A stretch of DNA of 64,000 nucleotides from Geobacillus genomosp. 3 (GTDB taxonomy: Bacteria > Bacillota > Bacilli > Bacillales > Anoxybacillaceae): assembly GCF_000445995.2 (NCBI RefSeq), contig NC_022080.4, forward strand, positions 620,001 to 684,000, in the 5' to 3' direction. The translations under genes were made by a program, and so were the position numbers. Below are positions 12,468-21,835 of the stretch, piece by piece; within the stretch, counting starts at the first letter, position 1; each line of letters begins with the position of its first letter. The notes beneath the pieces were generated by a model, which saw only the letters and a list, made by a program, of their open reading frames with translations, was not told the origin of the DNA and did not search any database.

Positions 12468-13493
12468 ATGACCGTTACGATTAAAGATGTGGCGAAAAGG
12501 GCGAATGTCGCACCGTCGACCGTCTCGCGCGTCATCGCCGACAGCCCGCGCATCAGCGAGAAAACGAAACAGCGGGTGCGCGAGGCGATGAAAGAGCTCG
12601 GCTACCATCCGAACTTTATCGCCCGCAGCCTTGCGAGCCAGGCGGCGCAAGTGATCGGCATCGTCATGCCAAGCTCGGCCGACCAGGCGCTGCAAAACCC
12701 ATTTTTCCCAGCGGTCATCCGCGGCATTAGCAAAGCCGCCCATGAAAAGCGGTACGCCTTGCAAATGTCGACCGGGGAAAAAGAAAGTGAGATTTATGAA
12801 CGGGTCGTGGAGATGCTGCAAGGGCGGCGCGTCGATGGCGTCATTTTGCTTTACTCGCGGCAAAACGATAAGCTCATGAAATACTTGTTAAAGCATGGCT
12901 TTCCGTTCGTCGTCATCGGCAAGCCACACCAAAAGGCGGAACAAGTCACCCATGTCGACAACGACAACGTCCAGGCGGGAAAAGATGCGGCTGCCTATTT
13001 AATTGCCCGCGGCCATGAACGGATCGCCTTTGTCGGCGGCAACCCGCAATATTTGGTGACCGTCGACCGGCAAAACGGCTACGCCGCGGCTCTGCAGGAA
13101 GCCGAGCTGCCGTACCGCCCGGAATACGTCGTTCATGAAGAATTTTTGCAAGAAGGCGGCCAAGAGGCGATGAGAGAGCTTCTTTCCTTGCCTGAACCGC
13201 CGACCGGCCTTGTCGTCGCCGATGATTTGATGGCGCTTGGGATGCTGAAAACGCTTGATGAAATCGGCCTGCGCGTCCCGGAAGACGTGTCGATCGTCAG
13301 CTTCAACAACACGCTGCTCGCCGAAATGTCGCGCCCGCCGCTCACCTCGGTCGACATCGGCATTTTCCAGCTCGGCTACGAAGCGGCGAAAAGTCTAATC
13401 GAAAAAATCAATAACCCAAGTGAACCGGTCAAGCGCATCATCATCCCGCACCGGCTCGTTGAGCGGGGGTCGTGTGCGGGGAGAACCGGATAA
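12468..13493 (+). CDS. malR: LacI-family maltose operon repressor
   Basis: A 341-aa LacI/GalR regulator. The N-terminal helix-turn-helix (TIKDVAKRANVAPSTVSR, about 3-21) and hinge are followed by a periplasmic-binding-protein-like sensing domain. ATG at 12468 follows AGGAGGGGG; the frame from 12450 is rejected. It is last in the mdx operon and so under its own control. It should bind the CG-centred operators at 7164-7333 and release them when maltose or a dextrin is bound (family knowledge plus inference). Confidence 0.9.
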   Translation: MTVTIKDVAKRANVAPSTVSRVIADSPRISEKTKQRVREAMKELGYHPNFIARSLASQAAQVIGIVMPSSADQALQNPFFPAVIRGISKAAHEKRYALQMSTGEKESEIYERVVEMLQGRRVDGVILLYSRQNDKLMKYLLKHGFPFVVIGKPHQKAEQVTHVDNDNVQAGKDAAAYLIARGHERIAFVGGNPQYLVTVDRQNGYAAALQEAELPYRPEYVVHEEFLQEGGQEAMRELLSLPEPPTGLVVADDLMALGMLKTLDEIGLRVPEDVSIVSFNNTLLAEMSRPPLTSVDIGIFQLGYEAAKSLIEKINNPSEPVKRIIIPHRLVERGSCAGRTG

Positions 13494-13503
13494 AAAAACT
13501 ATC

Positions 13504-13523
13504 TCGGCTAGGCGCCTAGCCGA
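13504..13523. repeat. perfect 20-bp palindrome
   Basis: TCGGCTAGGCGCCTAGCCGA is its own exact reverse complement with no spacer, 10 nt after the malR stop. It has no T run on either strand. It could extrude as a cruciform or bind a dimeric protein; as RNA its loop would have to open a few pairs. Confidence 0.6.
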
Positions 13524-13540
13524 ATTCTGCCGGTAAATCA

Positions 13541-13574
13541 AACAAAAACCGTCCGCCCTATGACGGGCGGACGG
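13541..13574 (-). terminator. strong hairpin, minus-strand terminator
   Basis: CCGTCCGCCC (13549-13558) pairs with GGGCGGACGG (13565-13574), loop 6 nt, and the minus strand continues TTTTTGTTTG. On the plus strand there is no T run. It would stop transcripts that read through from the SDR gene, protecting malR. Confidence 0.7.
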
Positions 13575-13697
13575 AGAGAAGAGGGGTACCTTGTAAAGAA
13601 GTGGAGAAACATCGTACCTTGATCGTACCGGTTTTTTTACAATGTTTCTACAGTTTTGTGAGGAAAGATAACGCGATTTTGGCAAAAAGAATGAACC

Positions 13698-13729
13698 GCA
13701 ACGGCCGCCCGTTTCAGAGCGGCCGTTGC
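13698..13729 (-). terminator. terminator of the SDR gene
   Basis: GCAACGGCCGC pairs with GCGGCCGTTGC around a 10-nt loop directly after the SDR stop codon. The minus strand runs on to a TTTTT stretch 10 nt later, so termination may be inefficient; the hairpin at 13549-13574 lies behind it. Confidence 0.55.
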
Positions 13730-13731
13730 CG

Positions 13732-14595
13732 TCATCCGCTGACGAACTTTCCTCCGTCGACGTGAAGCATTTGCCCGGTCATGTACGACGATTCGTCGCT
13801 GGCCAAAAAGACGTAGCACGGGGCGACCTCGCTCGGCTGGCCGGGCCGTTTCATCGGCGTGTTGGCGCCGAATGTGGCGACTTGCTCGCTTTTGAATGTC
13901 GACGGGATGAGCGGCGTCCAAATGGGCCCCGGGGCGACGCCGTTGACGCGAATGCCTTGGCCGACGAGCGCTTTGGCGAGCGAGCGGGTGAACGCGACAA
14001 TCGCCCCTTTTGTCGCCGAGTAGTCGATCAATTGCTCGTTTCCTTCATAAGCGGTGATCGAGGCGGTGTTAATAATGGCGCTTCCGCTTTTTAAGTGCGG
14101 GAGCGCCGCTTTCGTTAAGAAAAAGCAGCCGAACACGTTCGTGCGGAACGTTTTTTCCAGCTGTGCGGCGGTGATGTTGAGAAAGTTCGGCTGCGGGTGC
14201 TGTTCGGCGGCGTTGTTGACGACGATGTCAAGCTTGCCGAACGCTTCGATCGTCTGTTTCACCGCTTCTTTGCAAAACGCTTCATCTCCGATGTCCCCCG
14301 CAATGGCCAGGCACCGTCTTCCTTCCTGTTCGACGAGCCGTTTCGTTTCCTCAGCGTCTTCATGTTCATTGAGATAAACAATCGCCACATCGGCTCCTTC
14401 TTTGGCGAAATGAACGGCGACCGCCCGGCCGATGCCGCTGTCGCCGCCGCTGATGATGGCGACTCTGTTTTCGAGCTTGCCGCTTCCTTGATACGTGTCT
14501 TTGATGGTGACCGGCTGCGGGTTCATCTCCGTTTGCAGGCCCGGCTGACGCGTTTGGTGCTGCGGGGGCAAGGTCGTTTGTTGCTTCGTAACCAT
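13732..14595 (-). CDS. SDR family oxidoreductase (YhdF/YhxC-like)
   Basis: A 287-aa classical-like short-chain dehydrogenase with an extra 40-residue N-terminal arm rich in Gln and Pro. The cofactor motif is SGGDSGIGRAVA, the catalytic pair is the YSATK block (Tyr/Lys), and NNAAEQ is the structural Asn motif. These proteins are NAD(P)-dependent and often found in spore or stress regulons of Bacillaceae; the substrate is unknown. ATG at 14595 follows CAAGGAGGAG; the longer frame to 14682 lacks a site. It is transcribed alone. Confidence 0.85.
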   Translation of the reverse strand: MVTKQQTTLPPQHQTRQPGLQTEMNPQPVTIKDTYQGSGKLENRVAIISGGDSGIGRAVAVHFAKEGADVAIVYLNEHEDAEETKRLVEQEGRRCLAIAGDIGDEAFCKEAVKQTIEAFGKLDIVVNNAAEQHPQPNFLNITAAQLEKTFRTNVFGCFFLTKAALPHLKSGSAIINTASITAYEGNEQLIDYSATKGAIVAFTRSLAKALVGQGIRVNGVAPGPIWTPLIPSTFKSEQVATFGANTPMKRPGQPSEVAPCYVFLASDESSYMTGQMLHVDGGKFVSG

Positions 14596-14697
14596 GTTTG
14601 CTCCTCCTTGGCATGTATTGTCATCGTTAGTATGGGACGGAGGAGGGGAAATATGTACAGAGAGGGGATGGGGCATGAACAATGAATGAGTGGTTGG

Positions 14698-15090
14698 TCA
14701 TCTTTTTTCCGCCCATCTTTCAATCCACATCGCAATTTCTTCAATTGATGGTTTATCGGTCACGACTTTCACGGTATAGTCCTCTGCCTCTTTTTCTGAA
14801 GCGGCAAAGCGATAACCGTTTAACCAAAGGAACTGTTTCATGGCGGCAAATCCTGTTCGTTTATTGGCGTTATGAAACGGATGGTTTTGGCAAAGGCTGG
14901 CGTACAACGCTGCCGCTTTCAGCCAAAGAGTTGGATAAGCGTCCTGTCCGAAAGCGCTTTGTTTCGGGCGGTTGACCGCGCTGTTCAACAACTCTGGAGA
15001 TTTCACCCCTTTTTGTTCCCCTGGAGTGTATTTTTCGATCAACAAGGCATTGAGGAAGATAATTTCTTTTTCCGTCAAGAAACGAGTCAT
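14698..15090 (-). CDS. doc: Doc/Fic-type toxin (death-on-curing family)
   Basis: A 130-aa Fic-fold protein of the Doc class. The core motif HPFHNANKRTG holds the catalytic His and the NKR triplet of Doc kinases; as in Doc the motif lacks the longer Fic glycine ending, which favours phosphorylation of EF-Tu over AMP transfer (family knowledge). It lies 12 nt behind an AbrB-type antitoxin gene, forming a type II toxin-antitoxin pair. The reading frame is intact. Confidence 0.88.
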   Translation of the reverse strand: MTRFLTEKEIIFLNALLIEKYTPGEQKGVKSPELLNSAVNRPKQSAFGQDAYPTLWLKAAALYASLCQNHPFHNANKRTGFAAMKQFLWLNGYRFAASEKEAEDYTVKVVTDKPSIEEIAMWIERWAEKR

Positions 15091-15102
15091 ATTCGTTTTC
15101 GC

Positions 15103-15375
15103 CTACTTTTTCGCCAAATTTCGGAGTGTGTTGTCATAATTCTCAAATAAGTCTTTGAGACCATCCACAAAATCTTGGCCAAAATCATCTAAGATGCTGT
15201 AGTCAATAGGGGCGTGTTTGCTTATAATCACTTTTCCATCCGCTTCGAGACGGAATTGAATTTCATCTCCTTGTTTAACTTTCAAATGGTCCAATACTTC
15301 CTGCGGAAGGGTGATCCCTAGACTGTTCCCCACTTTCGTTATTTTTCGTTCCATCGCTTTCACCACCGTACTCAT
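15103..15375 (-). CDS. AbrB/MazE-type antitoxin
   Basis: A 90-aa protein with an N-terminal swapped-hairpin AbrB domain (about 8-52: MERKITKVGNSLGITLPQE followed by LKVKQGDEIQF). Its acidic C-terminal tail (DDFGQDFVDGLKDLFE) would neutralise the Doc toxin. ATG at 15375 follows AGAAGGAGAA. It is the first gene of the pair and presumably represses the promoter at 15427-15455 by binding the inverted repeat there. Confidence 0.85.
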   Translation of the reverse strand: MSTVVKAMERKITKVGNSLGITLPQEVLDHLKVKQGDEIQFRLEADGKVIISKHAPIDYSILDDFGQDFVDGLKDLFENYDNTLRNLAKK

Positions 15376-15405
15376 ATCGATTCTCCTTCTATACTATTTT
15401 ATTCA

Positions 15406-15427
15406 TAGTTATAACAAGTTATAACTA
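15406..15427. promoter_or_regulatory. operator of the AbrB/Doc pair
   Basis: TAGTTATAAC and GTTATAACTA form perfect 10-bp arms around AA. A further half-site TTATAAC follows at 15428-15434. The site covers the predicted start of the antitoxin message and touches its -10 box, as expected for autoregulated toxin-antitoxin operons. Confidence 0.75.
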
Positions 15428-15455
15428 TTATAACAAAAAAGATTTTGGCGTCCAA
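15427..15455 (-). promoter_or_regulatory. promoter of the AbrB/Doc pair
   Basis: On the minus strand a TTGGAC -35 (15450-15455), a 17-bp spacer and a perfect TATAAT -10 (15427-15432) lead into the operator and then the antitoxin gene. Confidence 0.65.
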
Positions 15456-15481
15456 TGCCAGAAGATCCGTTTGTCGTAAAA

Positions 15482-15530
15482 ATTCGCCGCTTTTTTTTCA
15501 AGTAATCGGCAAGGCAAAGATACGGCGCCC
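15482..15530 (-). repeat. copied fragment of metH
   Basis: This stretch matches the metH segment at about 16227-16280 in the same orientation. 24 bp are identical (15496-15519 with 16245-16268), and the flanks are similar apart from a 6-bp gap and a few changes. In the metH frame it still reads [11 protein letters not shown] against [11 protein letters not shown]. It abuts the PIN-domain fragment and marks a rearrangement junction. Confidence 0.75.
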
Positions 15531-15538
15531 GCCGCCGC

Positions 15539-15670
15539 GTCGATTTTGCTGATGCGTATCTTTCGGCACTGGCGCAGCACACTTCATCCATCCAAGGGAT
15601 CATCACCTGGAACGAAAAAGATTTTCGTCGGCTTGGCGGGGAATGCTATATGCCTGAATCCATCATTTGA
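15539..15670 (+). pseudogene. PIN-domain (VapC-like) toxin, C-terminal remnant
   Basis: An open frame of 43 codons encodes the end of a PIN ribonuclease domain: VDFADAYLSALA (with the conserved acidic DFADAY), then an ITWNEKDFRRL strand-helix. Functional PIN toxins are about 130 residues, so the first two thirds, including two catalytic acids, are missing. No start codon or ribosome site lies before it; instead the frame is joined to the metH-like scrap at 15482-15530. It is a broken remnant of a second toxin gene beside the intact AbrB/Doc pair. Confidence 0.7.
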
Positions 15671-15767
15671 ATCAATGATGGCTCACACGTGAACAAACGT
15701 CGCGATTTTCCCAAGAGCGCCAATCCCCCGTCTTTTTTGCTGCAAAACGGGAAACGCCAAGGTGCGT

Positions 15768-15807
15768 AAAAAAGCAAACGAGCTGGCTCGCATAGTCCAG
15801 CTCGTTT
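15768..15807 (-). terminator. terminator of the metH operon
   Basis: AAACGAGCTGG (15776-15786) pairs with CCAGCTCGTTT (15797-15807), loop 10 nt, followed on the minus strand by GCTTTTTTAC. It lies 6 nt behind the metH stop. Confidence 0.88.
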
Positions 15808-15812
15808 CCTGC

Positions 15813-18800
15813 TTATAACACATTGAAATACCGCGCTTCCGGATGGGCGAAGACGATCGCCGAAACCGATGCTTCGGGCTCCATCATATAGCCGTCGGTG
15901 AGGCGGATGCCGATGTCTTCCGGATGAAGGAGACGGAACAGTTTCTCCTGGTCTTCCAAGTTCGGACAGGCCGGGTAGCCGAACGAGTAGCGCTGGCCTT
16001 GGTATTTGGCGGCAAAGCGCTCTTCCATCGTGAAATCCGGATCGTCCGGGAAGCCCCAGCGGTCGCGCATAATTTGGTGGATGCGCTCGGCGAATCCTTC
16101 GGCAATCTCGAGCGCCAGCGCCTGGATGGCGTGGCTTTTCAAAAATTCGCCTTCGTCTTTCCAACGTTGGGCGAGTTCGCGAATGCCGTATCCGGCCGTG
16201 ACGGCGAACAAGCCGACGTAATCCATTTCGCCGCTTTCTTTCGGTTTCAAGTAATCGGCAAGGCAAAGGTGCGGCGCTCGCGGCTGACGCGGAAAGTCGA
16301 ACACTTCAAGCACTGTTTGGCCATCGGCTGGGTCGTAAATGTAGACGCGGTTGCCGTCGCTTTGCGCCGGGAAGAAGCGATAGGCGCCGGCAGGCTGAAT
16401 CCAGCCGCGTTCTTTCGCTTCGGCGATGAGTTCGTCGACGACCGCTTTTAACGCCAGCGCTTTTTCGTCCTTCTCTTCAAGCAGCCGTTTCACTTTTCCT
16501 TTCAAGCCGAGATGATGGCCGAGCACCATTTGCCAGTTGACGTACGGCAGCACGTGGTCAAGCGGCACATGTCGCAATACGTGGCGGTCGAGGTCGGCCG
16601 GGACGTAGACGGGAACGTCGGTCGAAACGTTCGATTTGACTGCGGTGGCGACCACCGTTGACCGCGTTGGCTCGCTTTCGGCTGCTTCTTTTTTTGTATA
16701 CTCGATCTCGCCTTGCTGGAGCTGGTTGGCGAGCGCGAGCCCGTCCATGGCGTCTTTCGCGTACAAGACGATGCCGTCATATTCGGGCGCAATTTTATTT
16801 TCGGTAAACTTGCGCGTTAAGGCGGCGCCGCCGACTAAAATCGGGGTTGAGATGCCCGCTTGCCGCAAATCTTGGGCGGTGACGACCATCTGTTGGGCCG
16901 ATTTGACAAGCAGCCCTGACAGGCCGATGATATCCGGCCGATGTTCGCGCGCCGCTTCGATCAGTTGCTGCGGGGCGACTTTAATGCCGAGGTCGACGAC
17001 TTCATAGCCGTTGTTGCTTAAAATGATATCAACCAAGTTTTTGCCGATGTCATGGACATCACCTTTGACGGTGGCAAGAATGACTTTTCCTTTGGTGCTG
17101 CCTTCTTTCTTTTCCATATACGGTTCTAAGAAGGCGACGGCCGCTTTCATCACTTCCGCGCTTTGCAACACTTCGGCGACGATGAGCTGGTTGTTGTTGA
17201 ACAGCCGCCCGACTTCATCCATGCCGGCCATGAGCGGACCGTTGATGATCGACAGCGGGTCGGAGTACGTTTCAAGCGCTTTTTCCAAATCGGGAATGAG
17301 CCCGTCTTTTGACCCTTCAATGACGTAGCGGGCGAGCCGCTCCTCAAGGCTCAAATTTGTCTGCGCCGGTTTGGCGGCGGTGATTTTGCTTCGGTAAAAT
17401 TCGATAAAGGCGTTTAACGTTTCATCGTTTGTATCAAACAGCAGAGCTTCGGCCATCCGAACTTCATCTTCCGGAATCGAGGCAAAGCGCTCGAGCTTCT
17501 CGGTGTTGACGATGGCATAATCGAGCCCGGCCTGCGTGCAATGGTACAAAAAGACCGAGTTGAGCACTTCGCGACCGGCCGGCGGCAAGCCGAATGAGAC
17601 GTTGCTGATGCCAAGAATCGTCAAGCACTCCGGCAGCCGCTCCTTAATGAGGCGGATGCCTTCGATCGTTGCTTTCGCCGCGCCGATGTACTGCTCATCG
17701 CCGGTGCCGACCGGGAAGACGAGCGGGTCGAAAATGATGTCGCGCGCCGGCACGCCGTAGCGGTTGACGAGCAAGTCATACGAACGCAAGGCGATTTCCA
17801 ATTTCCGTTCGGCCGTAACCGCCATTCCTTGCTCATCGATCGTGCCGACGACAACGGCGGCGCCATATTGATGCAGAAGAGGAACGACTTTCGCAAACCG
17901 CTCTTCGCCATCTTCGAGGTTGATCGAGTTGATGATCGCCTTCCCTTGCGAATACGTAAGGGCGCGTTCGATGACGCGTTCGTCGGTCGAATCGATGACA
18001 AGCGGCACTTTCACTTTTTTGACCACTTCGCGGACGAACTGTTCCATGTCGTGCAGTTCGTCGCGGTCCGGGTCGGCCAAGCAAATGTCGATGACATGGG
18101 CGCCGTTTTTCACTTGGGCGCGGGCGATTTCCGCCGCTTCCTCGTACTTGCCTTCACTAATCAGGCGCTTGAACTTGCGTGAGCCGATGACGTTTGTCCG
18201 TTCGCCGACAAAGAGCGGGCGCATCGTTTCCTCATAGATGAGCGCCTCGATGCCGGAGACGGCGTGCACATCGAAGGAGGACGGGATCGCCCGCGGCGGG
18301 ATGCCGCGAACCGCTTCGGCGATGGCGCGGATATGGTCGGGCGTCGTGCCGCAGCATCCGCCGACAATGTTGATCCATCCTTTCTCGGCAAAGCGGCGAA
18401 TTTTCTCCGCTAACATCTCCGGCGTTTCATGGTAATGCCCTTCCTCATCGGGCAGCCCGGCGTTCGGATAGCAGCTGACGGCTGTATCGGCAAGGGAAGC
18501 GAGCGTGCGCAAATGGTCGGTCATAAACTCGGGACCTGTCGCGCAGTTTAAACCGACGGCGATCGGCTTCATATGGCGCACCGAGATGAGAAACGCGTCG
18601 ATCGCCTGGCCGGCGAGCGTCGTGCCCATCGGTTCGATCGTGCCGGAAATCATGAGCGGCACGCGACGGCCGACCGCTTCAAACGCCTTGGAAATGCCGA
18701 GGAAGCCCGCTTTCACGTTCAACGTATCTTGGCACGTCTCAAGCAACAGGAGATCGACGCCGCCCAAAAGCAATCCGCGCGCCTGTTCTTCGTAGGAGGC

Positions 18801-19223
18801 GACGAGTTCCTCAAACGTTGCGCCGCCTGTCACCGACAACGTTTTCGTCGTAGGGCCCATCGAGCCGGCGACAAAGCGCGGCCAATCGGGGGTCGAGAAC
18901 GATTCGGCCGCTTGTTTCGCGAGTTTGGCCGCCTCGATGTTGAGTTTCAACGCCAAATGTCCAAGGTCGTATTCATCGAGCACAATGCGTGTCGCCCCAA
19001 ACGTGTTTGTTTCAATGATATCGGCGCCCGCTTCCAAATACGCTTCGTGAATGCGGCGGATGACGTGGGGGGCGGTGAGTGTCAAATATTCGTTGCACCC
19101 TTCATACGCCTCGCCGCCAAAATCAGCGGCCGATAGGTTGGCGCTTTGGATCATTGTCCCCATCGCGCCGTCAATAACGAGAATGTTTCGTTGCAGCTGC
19201 TGTTCTAAGGTGATGTTAGCCAT
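15813..19223 (-). CDS. metH: cobalamin-dependent methionine synthase
   Basis: A 1136-aa four-module enzyme that transfers the methyl group of 5-methyl-tetrahydrofolate to homocysteine through cobalamin. The homocysteine module has zinc ligands Cys227, Cys290 and Cys291; the pterin module covers about 330-620; the B12 module (about 625-880) carries DVHDIG with ligand His724; the AdoMet-binding reactivation module ends the protein. ATG at 19223 follows GGAAGG; the longer frame to 19262 is rejected. It overlaps the upstream gene by 8 nt (ATGGCTAA), so the two are coupled and share the SAM riboswitch. Confidence 0.95.
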   Translation of the reverse strand: MANITLEQQLQRNILVIDGAMGTMIQSANLSAADFGGEAYEGCNEYLTLTAPHVIRRIHEAYLEAGADIIETNTFGATRIVLDEYDLGHLALKLNIEAAKLAKQAAESFSTPDWPRFVAGSMGPTTKTLSVTGGATFEELVASYEEQARGLLLGGVDLLLLETCQDTLNVKAGFLGISKAFEAVGRRVPLMISGTIEPMGTTLAGQAIDAFLISVRHMKPIAVGLNCATGPEFMTDHLRTLASLADTAVSCYPNAGLPDEEGHYHETPEMLAEKIRRFAEKGWINIVGGCCGTTPDHIRAIAEAVRGIPPRAIPSSFDVHAVSGIEALIYEETMRPLFVGERTNVIGSRKFKRLISEGKYEEAAEIARAQVKNGAHVIDICLADPDRDELHDMEQFVREVVKKVKVPLVIDSTDERVIERALTYSQGKAIINSINLEDGEERFAKVVPLLHQYGAAVVVGTIDEQGMAVTAERKLEIALRSYDLLVNRYGVPARDIIFDPLVFPVGTGDEQYIGAAKATIEGIRLIKERLPECLTILGISNVSFGLPPAGREVLNSVFLYHCTQAGLDYAIVNTEKLERFASIPEDEVRMAEALLFDTNDETLNAFIEFYRSKITAAKPAQTNLSLEERLARYVIEGSKDGLIPDLEKALETYSDPLSIINGPLMAGMDEVGRLFNNNQLIVAEVLQSAEVMKAAVAFLEPYMEKKEGSTKGKVILATVKGDVHDIGKNLVDIILSNNGYEVVDLGIKVAPQQLIEAAREHRPDIIGLSGLLVKSAQQMVVTAQDLRQAGISTPILVGGAALTRKFTENKIAPEYDGIVLYAKDAMDGLALANQLQQGEIEYTKKEAAESEPTRSTVVATAVKSNVSTDVPVYVPADLDRHVLRHVPLDHVLPYVNWQMVLGHHLGLKGKVKRLLEEKDEKALALKAVVDELIAEAKERGWIQPAGAYRFFPAQSDGNRVYIYDPADGQTVLEVFDFPRQPRAPHLCLADYLKPKESGEMDYVGLFAVTAGYGIRELAQRWKDEGEFLKSHAIQALALEIAEGFAERIHQIMRDRWGFPDDPDFTMEERFAAKYQGQRYSFGYPACPNLEDQEKLFRLLHPEDIGIRLTDGYMMEPEASVSAIVFAHPEARYFNVL

Positions 19224-21063
19224 GAACAACCTTCCTTTCTTTAGTCGCTGCTTCTTTTTCATGAATGTAGCGGACGAGCTCGACTGTCATGTCATAGCGT
19301 AAAAACGGTGTGATCAAGTAAATGCCGTTGAACAAATCAAAGGCAGCGTCAATGAGCGATTTGGCGATGGCGATCCCTTCGCGTGCCGCCTGCACCGGGT
19401 CGTCGCCGCAAGCAGCCATGCGGGCGCGAATCTCATCCGATAGGGTGATGCCTGGCACTTCGTGATGCAAAAATTCAGCATTCCGCGTGCCCGTAAGCGG
19501 CATAATGCCGACGTAAATCGGAGCGTCAAGATGTTTCGTCGCTTCGTACATCTGCACAATTTTTTCTTCCGAGTAAATCGGTTGGGTCAAGAAATAGTGG
19601 GCGCCGCATTGGATTTTTTTCTCCATCCGCACAACTGCTTTATCCAAATGGCGGACGTTCGGATTGAAGGCCGCACCGATCGAGAAATTCGTTTTTTGTC
19701 CGAGCGATTTGCCCGAATATGACAGTCCTTCGTTAAACTGGCTGATCAAGCGGATAAGATCGAACGATGATAAGTCGTACACGGACGTTGCCCCTGGGAA
19801 ATCACCAATTTTCGAAGGGTCGCCGGTAATAGCGAGCACATCGGTGATGCCGAGCGTATGCAAGCCCATTAAGTGCGACTGCAAGCCGATCAAGTTGCGA
19901 TCGCGGCACGTAATATGCACGAGCGGGCGAACACCGAGCCGTTCTTTCACGATCGAGCCGACCGCAACATTGCTGATGCGCGGTGTGGCGAGCGAATTGT
20001 CGGCCAACGTCAGCGCATCGATGCCGGCGTCATGGAGCGCTTTCGCTCCGGCGAGAAACTTGTCAATGCCGAGTTTTTTCGGCGGGTCGAGTTCAACGAT
20101 GACCGATCGGCGCGCGCGGGCAAGCTCGGGAAGCGGAGTCGGGGTGGGGCGATCCGCTTGCACCGATACGGGCACCGCGCGCCGTTTCACCGTTTTTTCC
20201 GTCACCGGCGTCCGGTCGGTGAGCGCTTTTGCCATCGCTTCAATATGTTTCGGCGTCGTGCCGCAGCACCCGCCGATCAAGCGCACCCCCTGGTTGCGGA
20301 ACGCTTTGGCCGTCTCCTCGAAATATTCGGCGTTCGTCTCATACACGAGCCGGCCGTCGCGGTAGTCCGGGAGGCTCGCGTTCGGGTACGCCGATAAAAA
20401 CGCCTGCTTTGGCAGCGGCACTTCTTCAAGCGACCGAAGCATATGGTACGGCCCGAGTCGACAGTTGAGCCCGACGACATCGGCTCCCAGCGCCTCTAAG
20501 CGGTTAAGGGCATCGGCGAGCGGCGTGCCGTCTTGCAAGACGCCGACTTCATGAAGCGACACATGGGCGATAATCGGCAAGTCCGTCTCTTTGCGGGCGA
20601 TGGCCAGCACCGTCTCCAACTCTTCCAAATCGTAATACGTCTCCAACAGCACACCGTCGACCCCTTCGGCGAGCAGCACAAACAGCTGCTCGCGAAACGT
20701 CCGTTTCACTTCGTCAAGCGGTACGACACTTTTGTTCAACGTGCGAAGCCCCCCGATCGTTCCGAGCACGTACGCCCGCCCGTTCGCCGCTTGTTTTGCG
20801 AGCTTTACAGCGGCGCGGTTCATGGCGGGCACGTCATCTTCAAGGCCGTAGCGCGCAAGTTTCACATAGTTGGCGCCGTATGTGTTCGTCTGGATGACAT
20901 CGGCGCCTGCCGCGATATACGCTTCATGAATATGGACGATTTCGTCCGGATTCGATAGGTTCAATTCTTCAAAACAACGGTCAACGCCGTGCGAATATAA
21001 CAGCGTTCCCATCGCCCCGTCGGCGACGAGAATGCGTTGTTTCAACTCATCAAGCAATCCCAT
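19216..21063 (-). CDS. yitJ: bifunctional homocysteine S-methyltransferase / 5,10-methylenetetrahydrofolate reductase
   Basis: A 615-aa fusion. The N-terminal homocysteine methyltransferase domain (about 1-290) has the zinc motif GLNC and the GGCCGTTP pair. The C-terminal domain (about 320-600) is a flavin MetF-type TIM barrel that makes 5-methyl-THF. It supplies the methyl donor for MetH, encoded directly behind it. Same architecture as B. subtilis YitJ. Expression should be shut off by S-adenosylmethionine through the riboswitch at 21095-21236. Confidence 0.93.
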   Translation of the reverse strand: MGLLDELKQRILVADGAMGTLLYSHGVDRCFEELNLSNPDEIVHIHEAYIAAGADVIQTNTYGANYVKLARYGLEDDVPAMNRAAVKLAKQAANGRAYVLGTIGGLRTLNKSVVPLDEVKRTFREQLFVLLAEGVDGVLLETYYDLEELETVLAIARKETDLPIIAHVSLHEVGVLQDGTPLADALNRLEALGADVVGLNCRLGPYHMLRSLEEVPLPKQAFLSAYPNASLPDYRDGRLVYETNAEYFEETAKAFRNQGVRLIGGCCGTTPKHIEAMAKALTDRTPVTEKTVKRRAVPVSVQADRPTPTPLPELARARRSVIVELDPPKKLGIDKFLAGAKALHDAGIDALTLADNSLATPRISNVAVGSIVKERLGVRPLVHITCRDRNLIGLQSHLMGLHTLGITDVLAITGDPSKIGDFPGATSVYDLSSFDLIRLISQFNEGLSYSGKSLGQKTNFSIGAAFNPNVRHLDKAVVRMEKKIQCGAHYFLTQPIYSEEKIVQMYEATKHLDAPIYVGIMPLTGTRNAEFLHHEVPGITLSDEIRARMAACGDDPVQAAREGIAIAKSLIDAAFDLFNGIYLITPFLRYDMTVELVRYIHEKEAATKERKVVHG

Positions 21064-21094
21064 GTTCGATTCCCCCGTTTCTTCGTAGTAAAAG

Positions 21095-21236
21095 AAAAAA
21101 GTCTTCTATAAGAAGAAGACTTTTTATTTTCTTCTTCTTATCTTCCAGGCGTCCGCCTGTCTGGATTTAGCACCTTGGCCGCGGGCCAGGTTGCTGAGGG
21201 TTCACCGGGCCAGTCCCTCCCCCTCTCTCGATAAGA
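21095..21236 (-). ncRNA. SAM-I (S-box) riboswitch with terminator
   Basis: On the minus strand the leader opens with CTTATCGAGAGAGG, continues with a GGGACTGGCCC hairpin, CAGCAACC, AAGGTGCTAAATCC and closes P1 with GATAAG: the complete S-box aptamer (about 21135-21236). The expression platform follows: AAAAAGTCTTC (21125-21115) pairs with GAAGACTTTTTT (21106-21095), an intrinsic terminator ending 31 nt before the yitJ start. SAM binding should favour the terminator and lower both yitJ and metH. Confidence 0.96.
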
Positions 21237-21281
21237 ACGTCCATATGCAGTTGGCGGGTGACATTTTGACTATTACTATAT

Positions 21282-21310
21282 AATTTAATGCATTTTCTGA
21301 AATTGTTCAA
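21282..21310 (-). promoter_or_regulatory. possible promoter of the yitJ-metH operon
   Basis: TTGAAC (21305-21310) and TAAATT (21282-21287) with a 17-bp spacer on the minus strand, about 40 nt before the riboswitch. Each box matches consensus at four positions. Confidence 0.35.
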
Positions 21311-21398
21311 TACGGTAAAGAAGGAAATTTGAAAAGATGGGGAGAAAGGAAGAGAAGGAATCGAAAAAGATAGCTTACTTTTGAAAGGGGATGGAAAC

Positions 21399-21719
21399 AT
21401 GCCTGCACATTTGCCTATGGAAGAAAATGTGATGGATATGCTCATTGGCGGTTTTTCCTTCGTCATGTTGATCGCCGTTGTGATCGTTGTGCTTCTGTGG
21501 CGCAGGAATCGGGAGCAGCGCTTGGCGTTTGTGTGGATATTGGCCCATTTCTTGTTGCTGTCTCTCGCTGTTTCATTTGCGCTGAAGGCGATTTCTGTCG
21601 ATCTTGCCCATGTGCAGGCATCCGAAGACATCTCCCTTCTTCTCGGCCAGGCGGGGCTGGCGTGGGGAGCGGGGATGGTTTGTTTGCTGGTCGGCATTGT
21701 GAAGCTTTCCAGGCGCTGA
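21399..21719 (+). CDS. small three-helix membrane protein, unknown
   Basis: A 106-aa protein with three hydrophobic segments (about 11-33, 42-64, 78-101) and short charged loops. No motif was recognised. ATG at 21399 follows GAAAGGGGATGG; the longer frame begins with TTG and lacks a site. It is divergent from the SAM-regulated operon and convergent with the DinB gene. Function unknown. Confidence 0.6.
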   Translation: MPAHLPMEENVMDMLIGGFSFVMLIAVVIVVLLWRRNREQRLAFVWILAHFLLLSLAVSFALKAISVDLAHVQASEDISLLLGQAGLAWGAGMVCLLVGIVKLSRR

Positions 21720-21764
21720 CCGTGATCCGGATCAGCGATAGGATTGGGAAAGAACAACAGGCAA

Positions 21765-21814
21765 CAAAAAAAAGCCATCCGCCTTTATCGGTTGACGGTT
21801 CCGATAGGCGGATG
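21765..21814 (-). terminator. terminator of the DinB-family gene
   Basis: CATCCGCC (21776-21783) pairs with GGCGGATG (21807-21814), with further pairing TATCGG/CCGATA inside. The minus strand continues GGC then eight Ts (21765-21773). Confidence 0.85.
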
Positions 21815-21835
21815 ACGTTGGCATGATCATTCGAA

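Noticed and set aside
13590..13640. GTACC repeats before a T run as a plus-strand terminator for malR
   Set aside because: The pairing is only 5-6 bp and self-complementary units make alternatives; too weak to call.
15646..16266. 206-aa minus-strand frame ending near the PIN remnant
   Set aside because: Runs in a wrong frame through the metH C-terminus and across its terminator.
21241..21300. A second riboswitch upstream of the 106-aa membrane protein
   Set aside because: The region only holds AT-rich promoter-like DNA for the SAM-regulated operon; no aptamer features on the plus strand.
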